Source: Betaproteobacteria bacterium
GTDB lineage: Bacteria > Pseudomonadota > Gammaproteobacteria > Burkholderiales > SG8-41
Assembly (NCBI GenBank): GCA_021732605.1
Contig: JAKFUS010000042.1
Coordinates: forward strand, 1 to 64,000
Reading direction: 5' to 3'
Length of the DNA stretch: 64,000 bases
The translations under genes were made by a program, and so were the position numbers. Positions within the stretch are counted from its first letter, which is position 1. Each line of letters begins with the position of its first letter. Shown here piece after piece: positions 33,850 to 43,509 of the stretch. Below the pieces are notes generated by a model, which was not told the DNA's origin, did no database searches, and saw nothing but the letters and a program-made list of their open reading frames with translations.

Positions 33850-34824
33850 ATGGAATACACCACTCTCGGCCGCACCGGCCTCAAGGTCAGCGTCGCCGGA
33901 CTCGGCTGCGGCGGCAACAGCAAGCTCGGACTGGGCACGGGGCACAGCGCAGCGCATGCGGCGGACCTCGTGCGCCGTGCTCTCGACCTAGGCATCAATT
34001 GCATCGATACCGCGCAGTACTACGGCACCGAAGCCGTGGTCGGCGCTGCGATCGAGGGTCGCGCGCGCGAGTCGGTGGTCATCTCCACCAAGCACAAGGT
34101 GTCATCGAACGATGGCGGCATCATCTCCGTCGCTGAGGTCCTCGCCGGGCTCGATCGCTCACTGCGGGCGCTGGGCACCGACCATGTCGATGTGTTCTGC
34201 CTGCACACCGTGTTGCCGCAGGAATACGATCGCGTGATGGCGGAGATCGTCCCGCCGCTGTTGCGCGAAAAGGAAAAAGGCAAATTCCGCTTTCTCGGCA
34301 TCACCGAGTTCGCCGGACGCGATCCGCGACACGACATGCTCGCCCGAGCCCTCAGTGACGACTGCTGGGACGTAATGATGGTCGCCTTTCACATGCTCAA
34401 CCAGAACGCGCGGCAACGCGTGTTTCCGGCGACACAGGGCAACAACATCGGCACACTGCTGATGTTCGCCGTGCGCGCAATTTTCAGCGTGCCGGGCCGG
34501 CTGCAGCGCGACATCGCCGAACTTGTTGCAGAGGGCAAGCTGCCGAAATGGCTCGCGGACAAGAAGCAGCCGCTGGATTTTCTGCTGCAGGAGAACGGCG
34601 GCGCAATCAACATCATCGAGGCTGCCTACCGTTACGCCCGGCACGAACCCGGCGCCAACGTCGTGCTCTTCGGCACCGGCAATCCCGATCACCTGGCGCC
34701 CAACATCAACGCCATCCTGCAACCACCGCTGCCGGCCGCCGCCACGAAAAAAATCGCTGAACTGTTCGGGGCGCTGGAGGGCGTGGGGCTGGACGAGATC
34801 CTGCCGAAGCCTAAACAGCGTTAA
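33850..34824 (+). CDS. Aldo/keto reductase (Tas/YajO-like group)
   Basis: A 324-residue AKR-fold oxidoreductase. The opening is MEYTTLGRTGLKVSVAGLGCGG. Catalytic residues are Asp and Tyr in NCIDTAQYYGTE, Lys in ISTKHKVS, and His in DVFCLHTV. The C-terminal cofactor segment VVLFGTGNPDHLAPNI is present but less canonical than usual. The start ATG has no ribosome site and lies just behind box B. It precedes a Bug gene 52 bp downstream on the same strand. Substrate unknown. Confidence 0.9.
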   Translation: MEYTTLGRTGLKVSVAGLGCGGNSKLGLGTGHSAAHAADLVRRALDLGINCIDTAQYYGTEAVVGAAIEGRARESVVISTKHKVSSNDGGIISVAEVLAGLDRSLRALGTDHVDVFCLHTVLPQEYDRVMAEIVPPLLREKEKGKFRFLGITEFAGRDPRHDMLARALSDDCWDVMMVAFHMLNQNARQRVFPATQGNNIGTLLMFAVRAIFSVPGRLQRDIAELVAEGKLPKWLADKKQPLDFLLQENGGAINIIEAAYRYARHEPGANVVLFGTGNPDHLAPNINAILQPPLPAAATKKIAELFGALEGVGLDEILPKPKQR

Positions 34825-34876
34825 CGCCAGAGCAGTGTTAAGTAATAATGCAGCATTCGACCTCACGAGTATTGTC

Positions 34877-35845
34877 ATGAAGCGCCTTGCCCGCACTCTC
34901 GCTGCTGCACTGCTGCTGACTCCCCTGGGCGTAATCGCGGCCGATGCCTACCCATCGAAACCCTTGCGCATGGTCATCACCTTCCCCGCCGGCGGCCCGA
35001 GCGATGTCGTGGTGCGGCTGATTTCGCAGCGGCTGACTGATCAATGGGGTTATCCGGTCATCATCGACAACCGCGGCGGCGCCGGCGGCATTGTCGGCAC
35101 TGAAATCGTGGCGCGCGCCACGCCCGACGGTTACACCTTTCTCGTCGGCACCGCGGGCGGCATGACCATCAATCCTGCGCTGCGCTCCGACCTCTCCTAC
35201 GATCCGTTCCGCGATTTCTCGCCGGTCGGCATGCTGGTGGTGAACCCGCAGATCCTTGTCGCGCATCCGACATTGGCGGCAAAAAACATCAAGGAACTCG
35301 TCGCGCTCGCCAAACAAAAGCCCGGCCAGCTCAATTTCGCCTCGGCCGGAACGGGCACCGCAACGCACCTGGGGCTTGAATTGCTGAAACTCACCGCCGG
35401 CATCGACGTCGTGCATGTGCCGTATAAAGGCGGGGCCCCTGCGGTCACCGATCTGATCGGCGGCCAGGTGCAACTGCTGTGGGTGAGCATTCCCTCCGTA
35501 TTGCCGCATGTGAAAGCCGCCCGACTGCGCGCGCTGGCGGTGAGCACGGCGAAACGCACGTCCTCGGCCCCGGACGTGCCAACAGTGGCGGAATCCGGCT
35601 ACCCCGGTTTCGAGTATTCAAACTGGAACGCGCTGTTTGCGCCCGCCGGCACACCACAGCCGCAGGTGCGGAAAATCAACGCCCAAGTCGTCGCCGCGCT
35701 GAGTGACCCTGCCGTTGCTCAGCGTCTGACCGCGCAGGGCGCCGACCCCGCCCCCGGCACGCCCGAGGAACTGGGCAAATACATGCGTACCGACCATGAG
35801 CGCTGGAAAAAAGTCATTCGCACTGCGGGTATCAAGCCGCAGTAG
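34877..35845 (+). CDS. Bug/TctC family solute-binding protein
   Basis: A 322-residue precursor with signal peptide MKRLARTLAAALLLTPLGVIAAD. Ligand loops are ITFPAGGPSDVVVR, DNRGGAGGIVGTEIV and VVHVPYKGGAPAVTDLIGG. A longer in-frame opening into the aldo/keto reductase gene exists (from 34523) but is a shadow frame. Likely co-transcribed with that reductase. Confidence 0.93.
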   Translation: MKRLARTLAAALLLTPLGVIAADAYPSKPLRMVITFPAGGPSDVVVRLISQRLTDQWGYPVIIDNRGGAGGIVGTEIVARATPDGYTFLVGTAGGMTINPALRSDLSYDPFRDFSPVGMLVVNPQILVAHPTLAAKNIKELVALAKQKPGQLNFASAGTGTATHLGLELLKLTAGIDVVHVPYKGGAPAVTDLIGGQVQLLWVSIPSVLPHVKAARLRALAVSTAKRTSSAPDVPTVAESGYPGFEYSNWNALFAPAGTPQPQVRKINAQVVAALSDPAVAQRLTAQGADPAPGTPEELGKYMRTDHERWKKVIRTAGIKPQ

Positions 35846-35875
35846 GAAGGCTGCAATAAGCGGCGGCGGCCGCGA

Positions 35876-36091
35876 TCAACTGCGCCTGAACGACGGGCCG
35901 GTGGTAATGCCGGAACCCGGTTGAGCGATCGGTTGTGCCGCTGCCGGAAGATCAACCCGCACAATGACCTTGTTGTTGTTCGCCGCCCAGAAACGCGCGG
36001 TGTCTTCGGTCATCGGGGCGCGGACCAGGCGCCAGCGCACCCGGCCATGCTGGTCTTTTTCCTGGACACGCCACTTGTAGAGGGTTTCCAT
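35876..36091 (-). CDS. Small conserved hypothetical protein
   Basis: A 71-residue protein, METLYKWRVQEKDQHGRVRWRL at the start and a proline/glycine-rich tail. It is soluble and moderately basic, with no membrane segment. GGGAGG stands before the ATG at 36091. The type of N terminus (METLYKWR) is known from small uncharacterised burkholderial proteins, but no function is recognised. It is convergent with a Bug gene and divergent from the GST gene. Confidence 0.65.
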   Translation of the reverse strand: METLYKWRVQEKDQHGRVRWRLVRAPMTEDTARFWAANNNKVIVRVDLPAAAQPIAQPGSGITTGPSFRRS

Positions 36092-36240
36092 GCCGCCTCC
36101 CTGATCGGGCCGGGCCGATGCAGCCCGGGGCCGCATATCTTAGCGCGCCTTGCGGCATGCGACCAGACTGCCCCCCGTTCCTTTCCCTACTCCGGCCCGA
36201 CCGACGCGGGCGTTAGAATCCCCACTCCACAGGAGGCCAC

Positions 36241-36858
36241 ATGAAACTGTTCGGCACGCCGGGAAGTCCGTTTGTGCGCAAAGTGCGCGTCTTCCTTGCA
36301 GAAAAAAACATCGCTTACGATTACATCGTCGCCCGCGCCTCGACGCCGGACTCCCCGGTGCCGTCGTTCAACCCGCTGGCGAAAATCCCCACACTTGTGC
36401 GCGACGATGGCCGTGCACTGTATGACTCGCCGGTAATTGTCGAATACCTGGATGCCTTCGGCAGCGGACCGAAACTGATCCCGGAAGATTTTGAATCGCG
36501 CATCGAAGTCAAACGCTGGGAAGCGCTGTGCGACGGTATTGCCGAGGCCACCGTTGCCATCAACCATGAATACCGCGAACCCACAGAGAAGCAGCGTTCC
36601 GCCGCGTGGTTCAGCAAGCAGCAATCAAAAATCGACCGCAGCCTCGTCTTTCTGGAAAAAGATTTGGGTAAAAACGATTGGTGTTTTGGTGGCCGCCTGA
36701 CGTTGGCCGACATCTGCACCGGTTACGCGCTGGGTTATCTCGATTACGCACTACCGGATTACGAATGGCGCAGCAAACACCCGGCGCTGGCACAACTTGC
36801 ACTGCGGCTGAAATCGCGGCCGTCATTCATCGGCAATGACCACTCTGCCAACCGTTAG
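36241..36858 (+). CDS. Glutathione S-transferase family protein
   Basis: A 205-residue GST. The N-terminal thioredoxin-like domain has MKLFGTPGSPFVRKVRVFLAEK (likely Ser activating the thiol), NPLAKIPTLV with the cis-proline, and LYDSPVIVEYLD for glutathione binding. The C-terminal helical domain includes LTLADICTGYALGYLDYALPDYEW. AGGAGG precedes the ATG. A degraded copy of the C-terminal end from a close relative lies at 46765-46881. Confidence 0.93.
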   Translation: MKLFGTPGSPFVRKVRVFLAEKNIAYDYIVARASTPDSPVPSFNPLAKIPTLVRDDGRALYDSPVIVEYLDAFGSGPKLIPEDFESRIEVKRWEALCDGIAEATVAINHEYREPTEKQRSAAWFSKQQSKIDRSLVFLEKDLGKNDWCFGGRLTLADICTGYALGYLDYALPDYEWRSKHPALAQLALRLKSRPSFIGNDHSANR

Positions 36859-36877
36859 CCGAGCGGGTTTTTACTGA

Positions 36878-38329
36878 TCATGCAAGCAGTCGCACCACCT
36901 TGGTGGCGTCCTGCTCCGATTCCAGACCACGAATTATCGCGACAGCCTCTCTTAGTTGACCCGCCGCAATTGGTTTTGCCGAAAACGACACGCAGTCGCG
37001 GAATTTTGTCTCAAGGCGCTCCCAGGAAACCGGGTTCTTCGAGTCACCGGGCACGCTGGTCGACCTGTGTTCGAAACGCCGGCCGTCACGGGTGACGATC
37101 TCGACCGAAGTCTTCGACACGTCCTGCGAGCCGCCCTTGCCCGTGACAGGCTGGGTGCCTGGCCGGTAACTTACCCGGTCGGCCATGGCGAGCACCGCCG
37201 GATCGCGCAACCCCTCCTCGGTGTAATCGCGCAGCGTAACGTTGCCCTTTGCCATCATCACCGCAGTCGTGAACGGGATGCTGAACTTTCCATCGATGCT
37301 GACTTTGGGCCGGCGTTTTGCAGTGAGCGGCTCACACAGTTGCTGCGTACCACCGGTGCCGCCGACGATGGTGATCGACTCGATGTCCTCGGGTTTGAGG
37401 CCATGCTGCTCCCGCATGGCCAGCGTCGAGGTATTCGTGGTGCGCGTGTAGGCACACGCCGGCCACACCTTGAAGCCGTGCTTCTCGAGAATCGGGAACT
37501 TCACACCGAGCCCGTCCACGATCCCGTTCCAGTCGGGCTCGCAGCCACGTATGTAAGTCCTGAAGAAACCGTAACGCCCCTCGACGAAATCCTTCGAGCC
37601 GATGATGCCGCGCCGCGCAAGTTCCGCCGCGAGCACAGCACCTTGTCCGGAAAAGCCCGCCTGCATCGAACGCATGTGTGTCGCTGCGCCTTCGGCCATC
37701 TGGCGCGTGCCACTCATCTGGTTGAAGCCGATGCCAAGCGCGTTCTCCATCTGCTCCGGGTCGAGCTTCAGCAGCCTGCCGGCAGTCGCGGCGCCTGCGG
37801 CAAAACCGATCAACTGGGTCGCGAACCAGCCCTCGGCCATCGTCCAGTCCGGCACGTCGATCGCGCGGCTGATCCGAGTCATGATGTCCATGCCCGCGGC
37901 GACAGCGGTAATCAGCTCGCGGCCACTGACGCCACCCAGCTTCTCCGCAACTGCGAACGCAACCGGAATCGTTGCGATGCCGGGATGTCCGCTCTCGCCC
38001 ATATCGTCGTAATCGAGCATATGGCCCAGGCTGCCGTTGACAAAGGTCGCCCATGCTGCGGGAGCTTTGCTGCCGAAACCGAGTATCGTCGCCTCGGGTT
38101 TGCCGCCCATGTCGGCAACATAGGCGTCGAGTATCGCCGCCTCGGGCGCCAGGGTGCTGGCGCCTATCGATACGCCGAGAGTGTCCATCACGCATTGCTT
38201 GATGAGTTCGACCAGCGCTGGCGGCAGCGCTTCGTATTGCAGCGTCGCCGCATGACGGGAAAGGGCACGGGTAATGCCCGGCGCCTGCTGAGTAACATCC
38301 GCTTTTTGGGTAGGAGTGACCGCGCTCAT
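36878..38329 (-). CDS. MmgE/PrpD family protein
   Basis: A 483-residue protein of the 2-methylcitrate dehydratase (PrpD) / cis-aconitate decarboxylase superfamily. Landmarks are the helical-domain segment WATFVNGSLGHMLDYDDMGESGHPGIATIPVAFA, with the conserved Asp-Asp and His, and CAYTRTTNTSTLAMREQHG further on. In betaproteobacteria many uncharacterised paralogues occur beside Bug genes. Here the start codon overlaps the stop of the upstream Bug gene by the ATGA pattern, so the two are coupled. A hydroxy-tricarboxylate or related acid is a fair guess for the substrate. Confidence 0.92.
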   Translation of the reverse strand: MSAVTPTQKADVTQQAPGITRALSRHAATLQYEALPPALVELIKQCVMDTLGVSIGASTLAPEAAILDAYVADMGGKPEATILGFGSKAPAAWATFVNGSLGHMLDYDDMGESGHPGIATIPVAFAVAEKLGGVSGRELITAVAAGMDIMTRISRAIDVPDWTMAEGWFATQLIGFAAGAATAGRLLKLDPEQMENALGIGFNQMSGTRQMAEGAATHMRSMQAGFSGQGAVLAAELARRGIIGSKDFVEGRYGFFRTYIRGCEPDWNGIVDGLGVKFPILEKHGFKVWPACAYTRTTNTSTLAMREQHGLKPEDIESITIVGGTGGTQQLCEPLTAKRRPKVSIDGKFSIPFTTAVMMAKGNVTLRDYTEEGLRDPAVLAMADRVSYRPGTQPVTGKGGSQDVSKTSVEIVTRDGRRFEHRSTSVPGDSKNPVSWERLETKFRDCVSFSAKPIAAGQLREAVAIIRGLESEQDATKVVRLLA

Positions 38330-39303
38330 TTCGCCTCCGGCTTTTTGGCCAGCCCGAGGTTATTGATGATTTTGTTCCAGCGTGCAGTCTCGGCAAGGAT
38401 CAAATCGCGGAACTGCGTCGGCGTATTCGGCGGAGCCGCTTCGGCGCCGTCCGCGGCCAGCCGTTCCTTCATTTCCGGCGCATTGACCACTGCGCTCACA
38501 TCACGATTGATCGAAAGCACCAGAGCTGCCGGGGTGCCGTTGGGCGCCAGCAAGCCATACCAGCTGCGCAGATCATAACCAGGCACGGTTTCCGCAACGG
38601 TCGGTACATCGGGCATGGCTTGCGCCCGCTGCGGACTGGTGATCCCCAGTGCTTTCAGCTTGCCGCTGCGCACCAATGGAGTCGCCGTAAGCGTATTCGT
38701 TATTGCAAGGTGGACACGACCACCCATCAGATCGATCATCGACAGGCCGCTGCCCTTGTACGGGACATGCGTCATCTCGACCGCAGCCATGGACTTGAAC
38801 AACTCCATGCCCAAATGCACAACCGAGCCGACACCGCTTGATGCGTATACCAGCGGCTTCGCCTTGGCCAGCGCAATCAATTCCTTGACCGAAGCTGCAG
38901 GCAGGGATGGCGTTGCCACCATCAGATAGGGCTGCGACAGAATCATGCCCACCGGCGTCAGCTCTTTTGAAATGTTGGTGGTCACCGTACCGAGGAGCAT
39001 TGCCGTCACGTTCTGCGCACTGAGCGCAACCAGCGTGTAGCCGTCGGGTGCTGCCTGGGCACCCAGTTGCAGCGAAATCGCCCCGGTTGCCCCTGCTCGA
39101 TTGTCAACGACGACAGACTGCCCATAACGTTCGGAGAGTTTTTGCGCGACGGCACGGGTCATCACGTCGCTGCCGCTGCCTGCGGGAGTTCCGACCAGAA
39201 TCCGTACCGGCCGGGATGGGTAGCCGGATGGTTTTTGTTGGGCGGCCGCAACACTGGCGACACCAACACTTGCCAGAACCATCATCAAAAACAGCGTCTT
39301 CAT
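38326..39303 (-). CDS. Bug/TctC family solute-binding protein
   Basis: A 325-residue precursor. GGAGG precedes the ATG at 39303, and the signal peptide ends VAAAQQ. The first loop is the divergent VGTPAGSGSDVMTR; DNRAGATGAISLQLG lacks the usual second glycine pair. It is translationally coupled to the MmgE/PrpD gene, the clearest enzyme-transporter pairing in this region. Confidence 0.93.
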   Translation of the reverse strand: MKTLFLMMVLASVGVASVAAAQQKPSGYPSRPVRILVGTPAGSGSDVMTRAVAQKLSERYGQSVVVDNRAGATGAISLQLGAQAAPDGYTLVALSAQNVTAMLLGTVTTNISKELTPVGMILSQPYLMVATPSLPAASVKELIALAKAKPLVYASSGVGSVVHLGMELFKSMAAVEMTHVPYKGSGLSMIDLMGGRVHLAITNTLTATPLVRSGKLKALGITSPQRAQAMPDVPTVAETVPGYDLRSWYGLLAPNGTPAALVLSINRDVSAVVNAPEMKERLAADGAEAAPPNTPTQFRDLILAETARWNKIINNLGLAKKPEAK

Positions 39304-39342
39304 GCTCCACCTCCTCATTTTTTTTGGCTCACATCAGGGCGT

Positions 39343-40452
39343 TTAACTCACCGTTACAACGACTTCGTCGCCTTCAACCGTAAATCGGTGCTCAAAATCC
39401 TCAGAAACCCAATCCATGAAACGCACTGCCTCGTCAAAACGTTCATCGCCCTGGCGCAAAACCTCGGGACGCAGCGCCTTGTCGATCAGCACCGGCAGAA
39501 ATGACACGCGCCTGACACCATCGCGGGCCAAAACCGCCTTTGCAATAAGACTACGTTTGGCGTCGGCACCGTAAGACAGGTGCGGGTAATCCGCATCAAG
39601 AACGACGCCGTAACGCTTTTCGAATGCCGCCGCCTTCTCCGGGGTCTTGGCGGTCGAGGACATGATGAAGTTTGACAGGCTGTAGAAACAGACTTTGCCC
39701 TGATGCACACCGACCGCCTTGGGTGTGTGCGCGTGGTGGCCGAGGATCAGGCCGGCTCCGGCATCAAATACGGCATTGGCCACAGTCACCTGATAATCGG
39801 CAATCATGCGCGGGATGTAATGGATGCCCCAGTGCAGGGATACCACCACGTTGTCCGCCAGGCTCTTCGCGCGCTTGATATCTTCAACCATGCCGGCCAG
39901 ATCTTCTTCATAGGGCACCGTAACCACCCGCGGCGGCACACCGGCCTGATAATCGAAGGCCTCATAGTAAGTGTGGGCGCGCATCGGCGCGATGCCCGCG
40001 CGGTCAGGTCTGGCCGCGTATCCCGCCTGCAGTATCGAGCAGTAGGCGAGGAAGGCCGTCTTCATCCCGTTCTTTTCGATGATGGCCGGTGTGCGCGCCT
40101 CCTTCAGGTTGCGCCCCGCACCGATGACATGGAAGCCCTTGCCGCGAAATAACGCCACCGTGTCGAGCAGGGCATCCTCGCCCCAGTCCATTGCATGGTT
40201 GCTGGCGAGTGACACCACATCAAAGCCACATTCAGTGAACACCGAGGCCATATGCGGTTTCACCCTGCTGTGTGCACCGCCGGAATGCACCTGGAACGCG
40301 CCACGCTCTGAGTAAACGCGCTCGACCTGCGCAAATCGAATGTCGGCTGCCGCCAGAACCGGCTTTGCCAGTGCCGCATAGGCATCGACCGGCTCGTGAA
40401 TGGGGCCAACGTCACCGCAGGCCATCAGTGTCACCGTATTTGCCACGCTCAA
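39343..40452 (-). CDS. CapA family (poly-gamma-glutamate biosynthesis-like) metallophosphatase-fold protein
   Basis: A 369-residue protein of the PGA_cap family. Motifs are TLMACGDVGP, FDVVSLASNHAMDWGEDAL, VVSLHWGIHYIP and LILGHHAHTPKAVGVHQGKVCFYSLSNFI, which carry the metal-ligand Asn and His residues of the calcineurin-like fold. No signal peptide or membrane anchor is visible, so it probably acts in the cytoplasm, unlike capsule CapA. It is the last gene of the leftward run led by the LeuC-like gene, 71 bp after the lyase. Its role there is unclear. Confidence 0.85.
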   Translation of the reverse strand: MSVANTVTLMACGDVGPIHEPVDAYAALAKPVLAAADIRFAQVERVYSERGAFQVHSGGAHSRVKPHMASVFTECGFDVVSLASNHAMDWGEDALLDTVALFRGKGFHVIGAGRNLKEARTPAIIEKNGMKTAFLAYCSILQAGYAARPDRAGIAPMRAHTYYEAFDYQAGVPPRVVTVPYEEDLAGMVEDIKRAKSLADNVVVSLHWGIHYIPRMIADYQVTVANAVFDAGAGLILGHHAHTPKAVGVHQGKVCFYSLSNFIMSSTAKTPEKAAAFEKRYGVVLDADYPHLSYGADAKRSLIAKAVLARDGVRRVSFLPVLIDKALRPEVLRQGDERFDEAVRFMDWVSEDFEHRFTVEGDEVVVTVS

Positions 40453-40523
40453 TTACCTCAGATCATCAAGCAGTGAATAAACTGCTGCGCCGCCGGATCG
40501 CAAACCCCGACAAGCGCAACACC

Positions 40524-41459
40524 TCAGTCCGCGTATTTCTTCAACGCAGCTGCGGCCATGTAACGCTCCTCCAGCTCGCGCTGCTTTTCACCGCCCTCGC
40601 CATCAGGACCGGGATCGGGACGCGGATAGGGATTGTTCTTGCGGCTGGCCTGAAAATCCTCCCACGCAAGGATTCCGCGGCTCTGGAAGTCCCGCATGAA
40701 ATCATGCAGCGCAGCCCACATCACCTCGTGGGTGAATCCGGGATACCAGGCGATGTTCACGCCGAGCGCGAGATGTTCATCCAGCCCGAGGTAACGCGGC
40801 AGCTTGCCCTTCATGAATGAAAGTGGTCCTTCGACCGCCGCCCGCGCCTGCCTGATCTCGTCGAGAGAATGCGGAGACTCCAGTTGCACCCAGTCCACAC
40901 CCGCCTCCGTGCGATAAAGCTGAAGGCGGCGGATACAATCCTCAAGGCTGCTGTTCACCGCGTCACGCGCATAACACTGGGACATGATCACAAAATCCGG
41001 ATCAATTTCATTTTTCATGTCGACGGCCGCACGATAGCGGGCTATTGCCTGTTCGACCGGCACCACCTCCACACCTGCACTTTGGGTGCGGCGCTTGCCT
41101 TCGATCGGCTGGTCATCAATCCGCACCCCGGCGACTCCGGCGCGGATACATTCCCTGACCATCCTGCGCACCGCCATGATGCCGCCGTGACCGGTATCAC
41201 CGTCCATGATGATCGGAAAATTCGCGCTTTGTGCAATCCAACCCGCGATCTGCACGCACTCAGTCATGGTCGCCGTGCCCACATCGGACAGGCCGGTGTA
41301 GGACCCGACTACACCACTGGTGCCCACAAACCCGCATTCACAACCCGCCTTCTCCATGATACGGGCATGTGTTGCCGTCGGTGGATGCAATACCACCAGC
41401 ACCTTGTCCTTGCGTTGAATCAGTTCCCGCAAGCGCGTAGATTTTTTTCCGGACTCCAT
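40524..41459 (-). CDS. Isocitrate lyase/PEP mutase superfamily protein
   Basis: A 311-residue TIM-barrel protein. The metal-binding pattern PIIMDGDTGHGG and the following VAGVRIDDQ are those of the ICL/PEPM family, which forms or cleaves C-C or P-C bonds next to a carboxylate. In isocitrate and methylisocitrate lyases the loop after that is KxCGH with the catalytic Cys; here the region reads IEGKRRTQSAG, without Cys-Gly-His. It may therefore be a decarboxylase, a hydrolase or a lyase with another mechanism. The ATG at 41459 lies two bases after the stop of the FAD dehydrogenase gene. Confidence 0.88.
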   Translation of the reverse strand: MESGKKSTRLRELIQRKDKVLVVLHPPTATHARIMEKAGCECGFVGTSGVVGSYTGLSDVGTATMTECVQIAGWIAQSANFPIIMDGDTGHGGIMAVRRMVRECIRAGVAGVRIDDQPIEGKRRTQSAGVEVVPVEQAIARYRAAVDMKNEIDPDFVIMSQCYARDAVNSSLEDCIRRLQLYRTEAGVDWVQLESPHSLDEIRQARAAVEGPLSFMKGKLPRYLGLDEHLALGVNIAWYPGFTHEVMWAALHDFMRDFQSRGILAWEDFQASRKNNPYPRPDPGPDGEGGEKQRELEERYMAAAALKKYAD

Positions 41460-41461
41460 GT

Positions 41462-42964
41462 TCAGGCTGCCTTTGCTTCGGCGCCGAGCGCGTGCGCTGC
41501 GGCCTCGCGTCCGGCAATGCGGCCAAACACCGAGCCGGCCATCAGACCGGAACTGCCGGGATAGTTGAAATAAAACAGACCGCCAACCAACTCGCCGGCG
41601 GCGAACAGGCCCGGCAGCGGCGCGTCTGCAATATCCAGCACGCGGGTCGCAGTGTCGATCTTGAGCCCGCCGAAAGTGAAGGTAATGCCGCAGGTCACGG
41701 CGTAGGCCGAGAAAGGCGCCTTCTCGATCGGGTTCGCCCAGTTCGATTTCTCGATGCCAAGCCCGGTCGTGCACTTGCCATCCTTGATGTTGGGGTTGAA
41801 CGCGGCGTCTCGCTTCACCGCAGCGTTAAATTCGCGCACCGTCTTCAGGAACTGCGGCGGGTTAACGTCTTCCATCTTTGCCACCAGCTCCTCTAGGGTA
41901 TCGGCTTGAACTTTGGTCGTGCCCTTGGAGCGATACTCGTCATGAAGCAGGTGATCAACCTGCGAATCAAACACATGCCATGCGAACCCGCCCGGCTGCT
42001 CCAGCACCACGCGGCCATACTTCGCGTAGGTATAGTTACGGAAGTCGGCGCCTTCATCGACAAAACGCTTGCCTTCGGCATTCACCATGATGCTGAACGG
42101 GTATCCGTTCCGGCTCGCGGTTATCGGTCGGTCCAATTCGCCGAAATCAGGCGCATATCGCTCCCAGGACACCGAGTGGCAGCCTGACCACTGCCCGTAC
42201 GGCTGTGCCCCGATATCAATGGCCATGCGAATGCCGTCCCCGGTGTTGTATCGGGTGCCGCGCACTTTGGCCATGTCCCAGCCCGGTCCGAGATAACGCG
42301 CGCGCCACTCGCGATTTGCCTCGAAGCCGCCCGCCGCAAGCACCACGGCCTTGGCGCTGATTTCCTCTTCACTGCCGTTCGCAAACACGCGCACACCCCG
42401 AACCTCGCCGTTGCCACGGATCAGTCCGATGGCCTGTGCGCCATAACGAATCTCCACACCGTGTTTTTCTGCTGCGGTGTATTCAGCCTGCACCAAACCC
42501 CGTCCGCCGCCTGCCGCCTCGACCACCGTGCCGCCGAAAAACTTGAATTTCCCTTCGTGCTTGAAAGCATATCGCCCGAAACGTGGAACAAAACGCACAC
42601 CCCTGCCGTGCAGCCATTGCACGGTCTCGGTACTGTTGAGCACCAGCATCTCTGCAAGATCGGGATCACAATAGTATTGCGTGACCCGGCCCAGATCATC
42701 GAGGTACTGTTCCGTGGTGTATTCACCGAAATCGGTATTGGCAATCTCTCCCTCGGAAAGATCAGGCACCACCGTTTTCACGGTATCAGCGCCATGGTGC
42801 ACCATGCGAAAGCCGCCACCGGTGTAAGAACTGTTGCCGCCGCGCTGAGCCTCTGGCGCACGCTCCAACAAAAGAACCGTTGCATTGTGTTCGCGTGCCG
42901 ACAAGGCGGCGCAAAGTGCTGCGTTACCGCCGCCCACCACGATTACATCGTAAGTCTTTCCCAT
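41462..42964 (-). CDS. FAD-dependent dehydrogenase, TcuA / fumarate-reductase flavoprotein family
   Basis: A 500-residue flavoprotein. The dinucleotide loop is YDVIVVGGGNAALCAALSA, followed by RGGNSSYTGGGFRMVHHG, AVVLAAGGFEANREWR, and C-terminal TFGGLKIDT and GLFAAGELVGG. The order and motifs resemble tricarballylate dehydrogenase TcuA, which oxidises tricarballylate to cis-aconitate, and also 3-ketosteroid and fumarate reductases. No TcuB (electron-transfer partner) gene is present in the window. AGGAG precedes the ATG at 42964. It sits between the LeuD-like and lyase genes, which favours a role in di- or tricarboxylate oxidation. Confidence 0.87.
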   Translation of the reverse strand: MGKTYDVIVVGGGNAALCAALSAREHNATVLLLERAPEAQRGGNSSYTGGGFRMVHHGADTVKTVVPDLSEGEIANTDFGEYTTEQYLDDLGRVTQYYCDPDLAEMLVLNSTETVQWLHGRGVRFVPRFGRYAFKHEGKFKFFGGTVVEAAGGGRGLVQAEYTAAEKHGVEIRYGAQAIGLIRGNGEVRGVRVFANGSEEEISAKAVVLAAGGFEANREWRARYLGPGWDMAKVRGTRYNTGDGIRMAIDIGAQPYGQWSGCHSVSWERYAPDFGELDRPITASRNGYPFSIMVNAEGKRFVDEGADFRNYTYAKYGRVVLEQPGGFAWHVFDSQVDHLLHDEYRSKGTTKVQADTLEELVAKMEDVNPPQFLKTVREFNAAVKRDAAFNPNIKDGKCTTGLGIEKSNWANPIEKAPFSAYAVTCGITFTFGGLKIDTATRVLDIADAPLPGLFAAGELVGGLFYFNYPGSSGLMAGSVFGRIAGREAAAHALGAEAKAA

Positions 42965-42966
42965 GA

Positions 42967-43509
42967 TCACTCCTGTTTTTCCTGACGGGTCCGCCCGGCC
43001 AGCGCGGCCTCACGGATGTAACGCTCATAAGCAAACTGCAGCAATCCGCCGCACTCGAAAATCTGTTCGATGCCAGCGGGGTATTTATTGAAAGGCAGAC
43101 TGGCCCCGGTGGCCGGATTGACAATCACGCCTTTCGGGTAATCCACCTCCAGGGTGTCGCCGTCCTCTGCCAGCGACGTGACGCCCGGCACCACAAAAAT
43201 CGGGATTGCCCGCGAGATGCTGTTGCGCAAAAAAAGACGCGACACCGATTCGGCAATGATCGCGGCGATCCCCACTTCGCGCAGCACCAGGCCGGGCCTG
43301 CTCGATCCGCAGCCGAAGTTGCGCCCCGCGATCATGATGTCGCCGGGCTTTACCTCGCGCGGAAACTCGGGCCGGTACACCTCCATGGTGTGCAGCTTCA
43401 ACTCCTCCATGGTCGGGTAGAGGTAATAGGGATTGATGGCATCGGTCTCGATCGAATCGCCGAACTTCCACACGCGGCCACGTATAAGCCGATTGAGGTC
43501 AAAGCCCAC
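42967..43509 (-). CDS. LeuD-like hydro-lyase small subunit
   Basis: A 180-residue swivelling domain of the aconitase superfamily. Motifs are GRVWKFGDSIETDAINPYYL at the start and GRNFGCGSSRPGLVLREVGIAAIIAESVSRLF. In LeuD and aconitase the latter reads GCGSSREH; here SSRPG differs, which suggests another substrate. It overlaps the LeuC-like gene by 11 bp and is co-translated. Known non-leucine members include homoaconitase and dimethylmaleate hydratase. Confidence 0.9.
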   Translation of the reverse strand: MGFDLNRLIRGRVWKFGDSIETDAINPYYLYPTMEELKLHTMEVYRPEFPREVKPGDIMIAGRNFGCGSSRPGLVLREVGIAAIIAESVSRLFLRNSISRAIPIFVVPGVTSLAEDGDTLEVDYPKGVIVNPATGASLPFNKYPAGIEQIFECGGLLQFAYERYIREAALAGRTRQEKQE

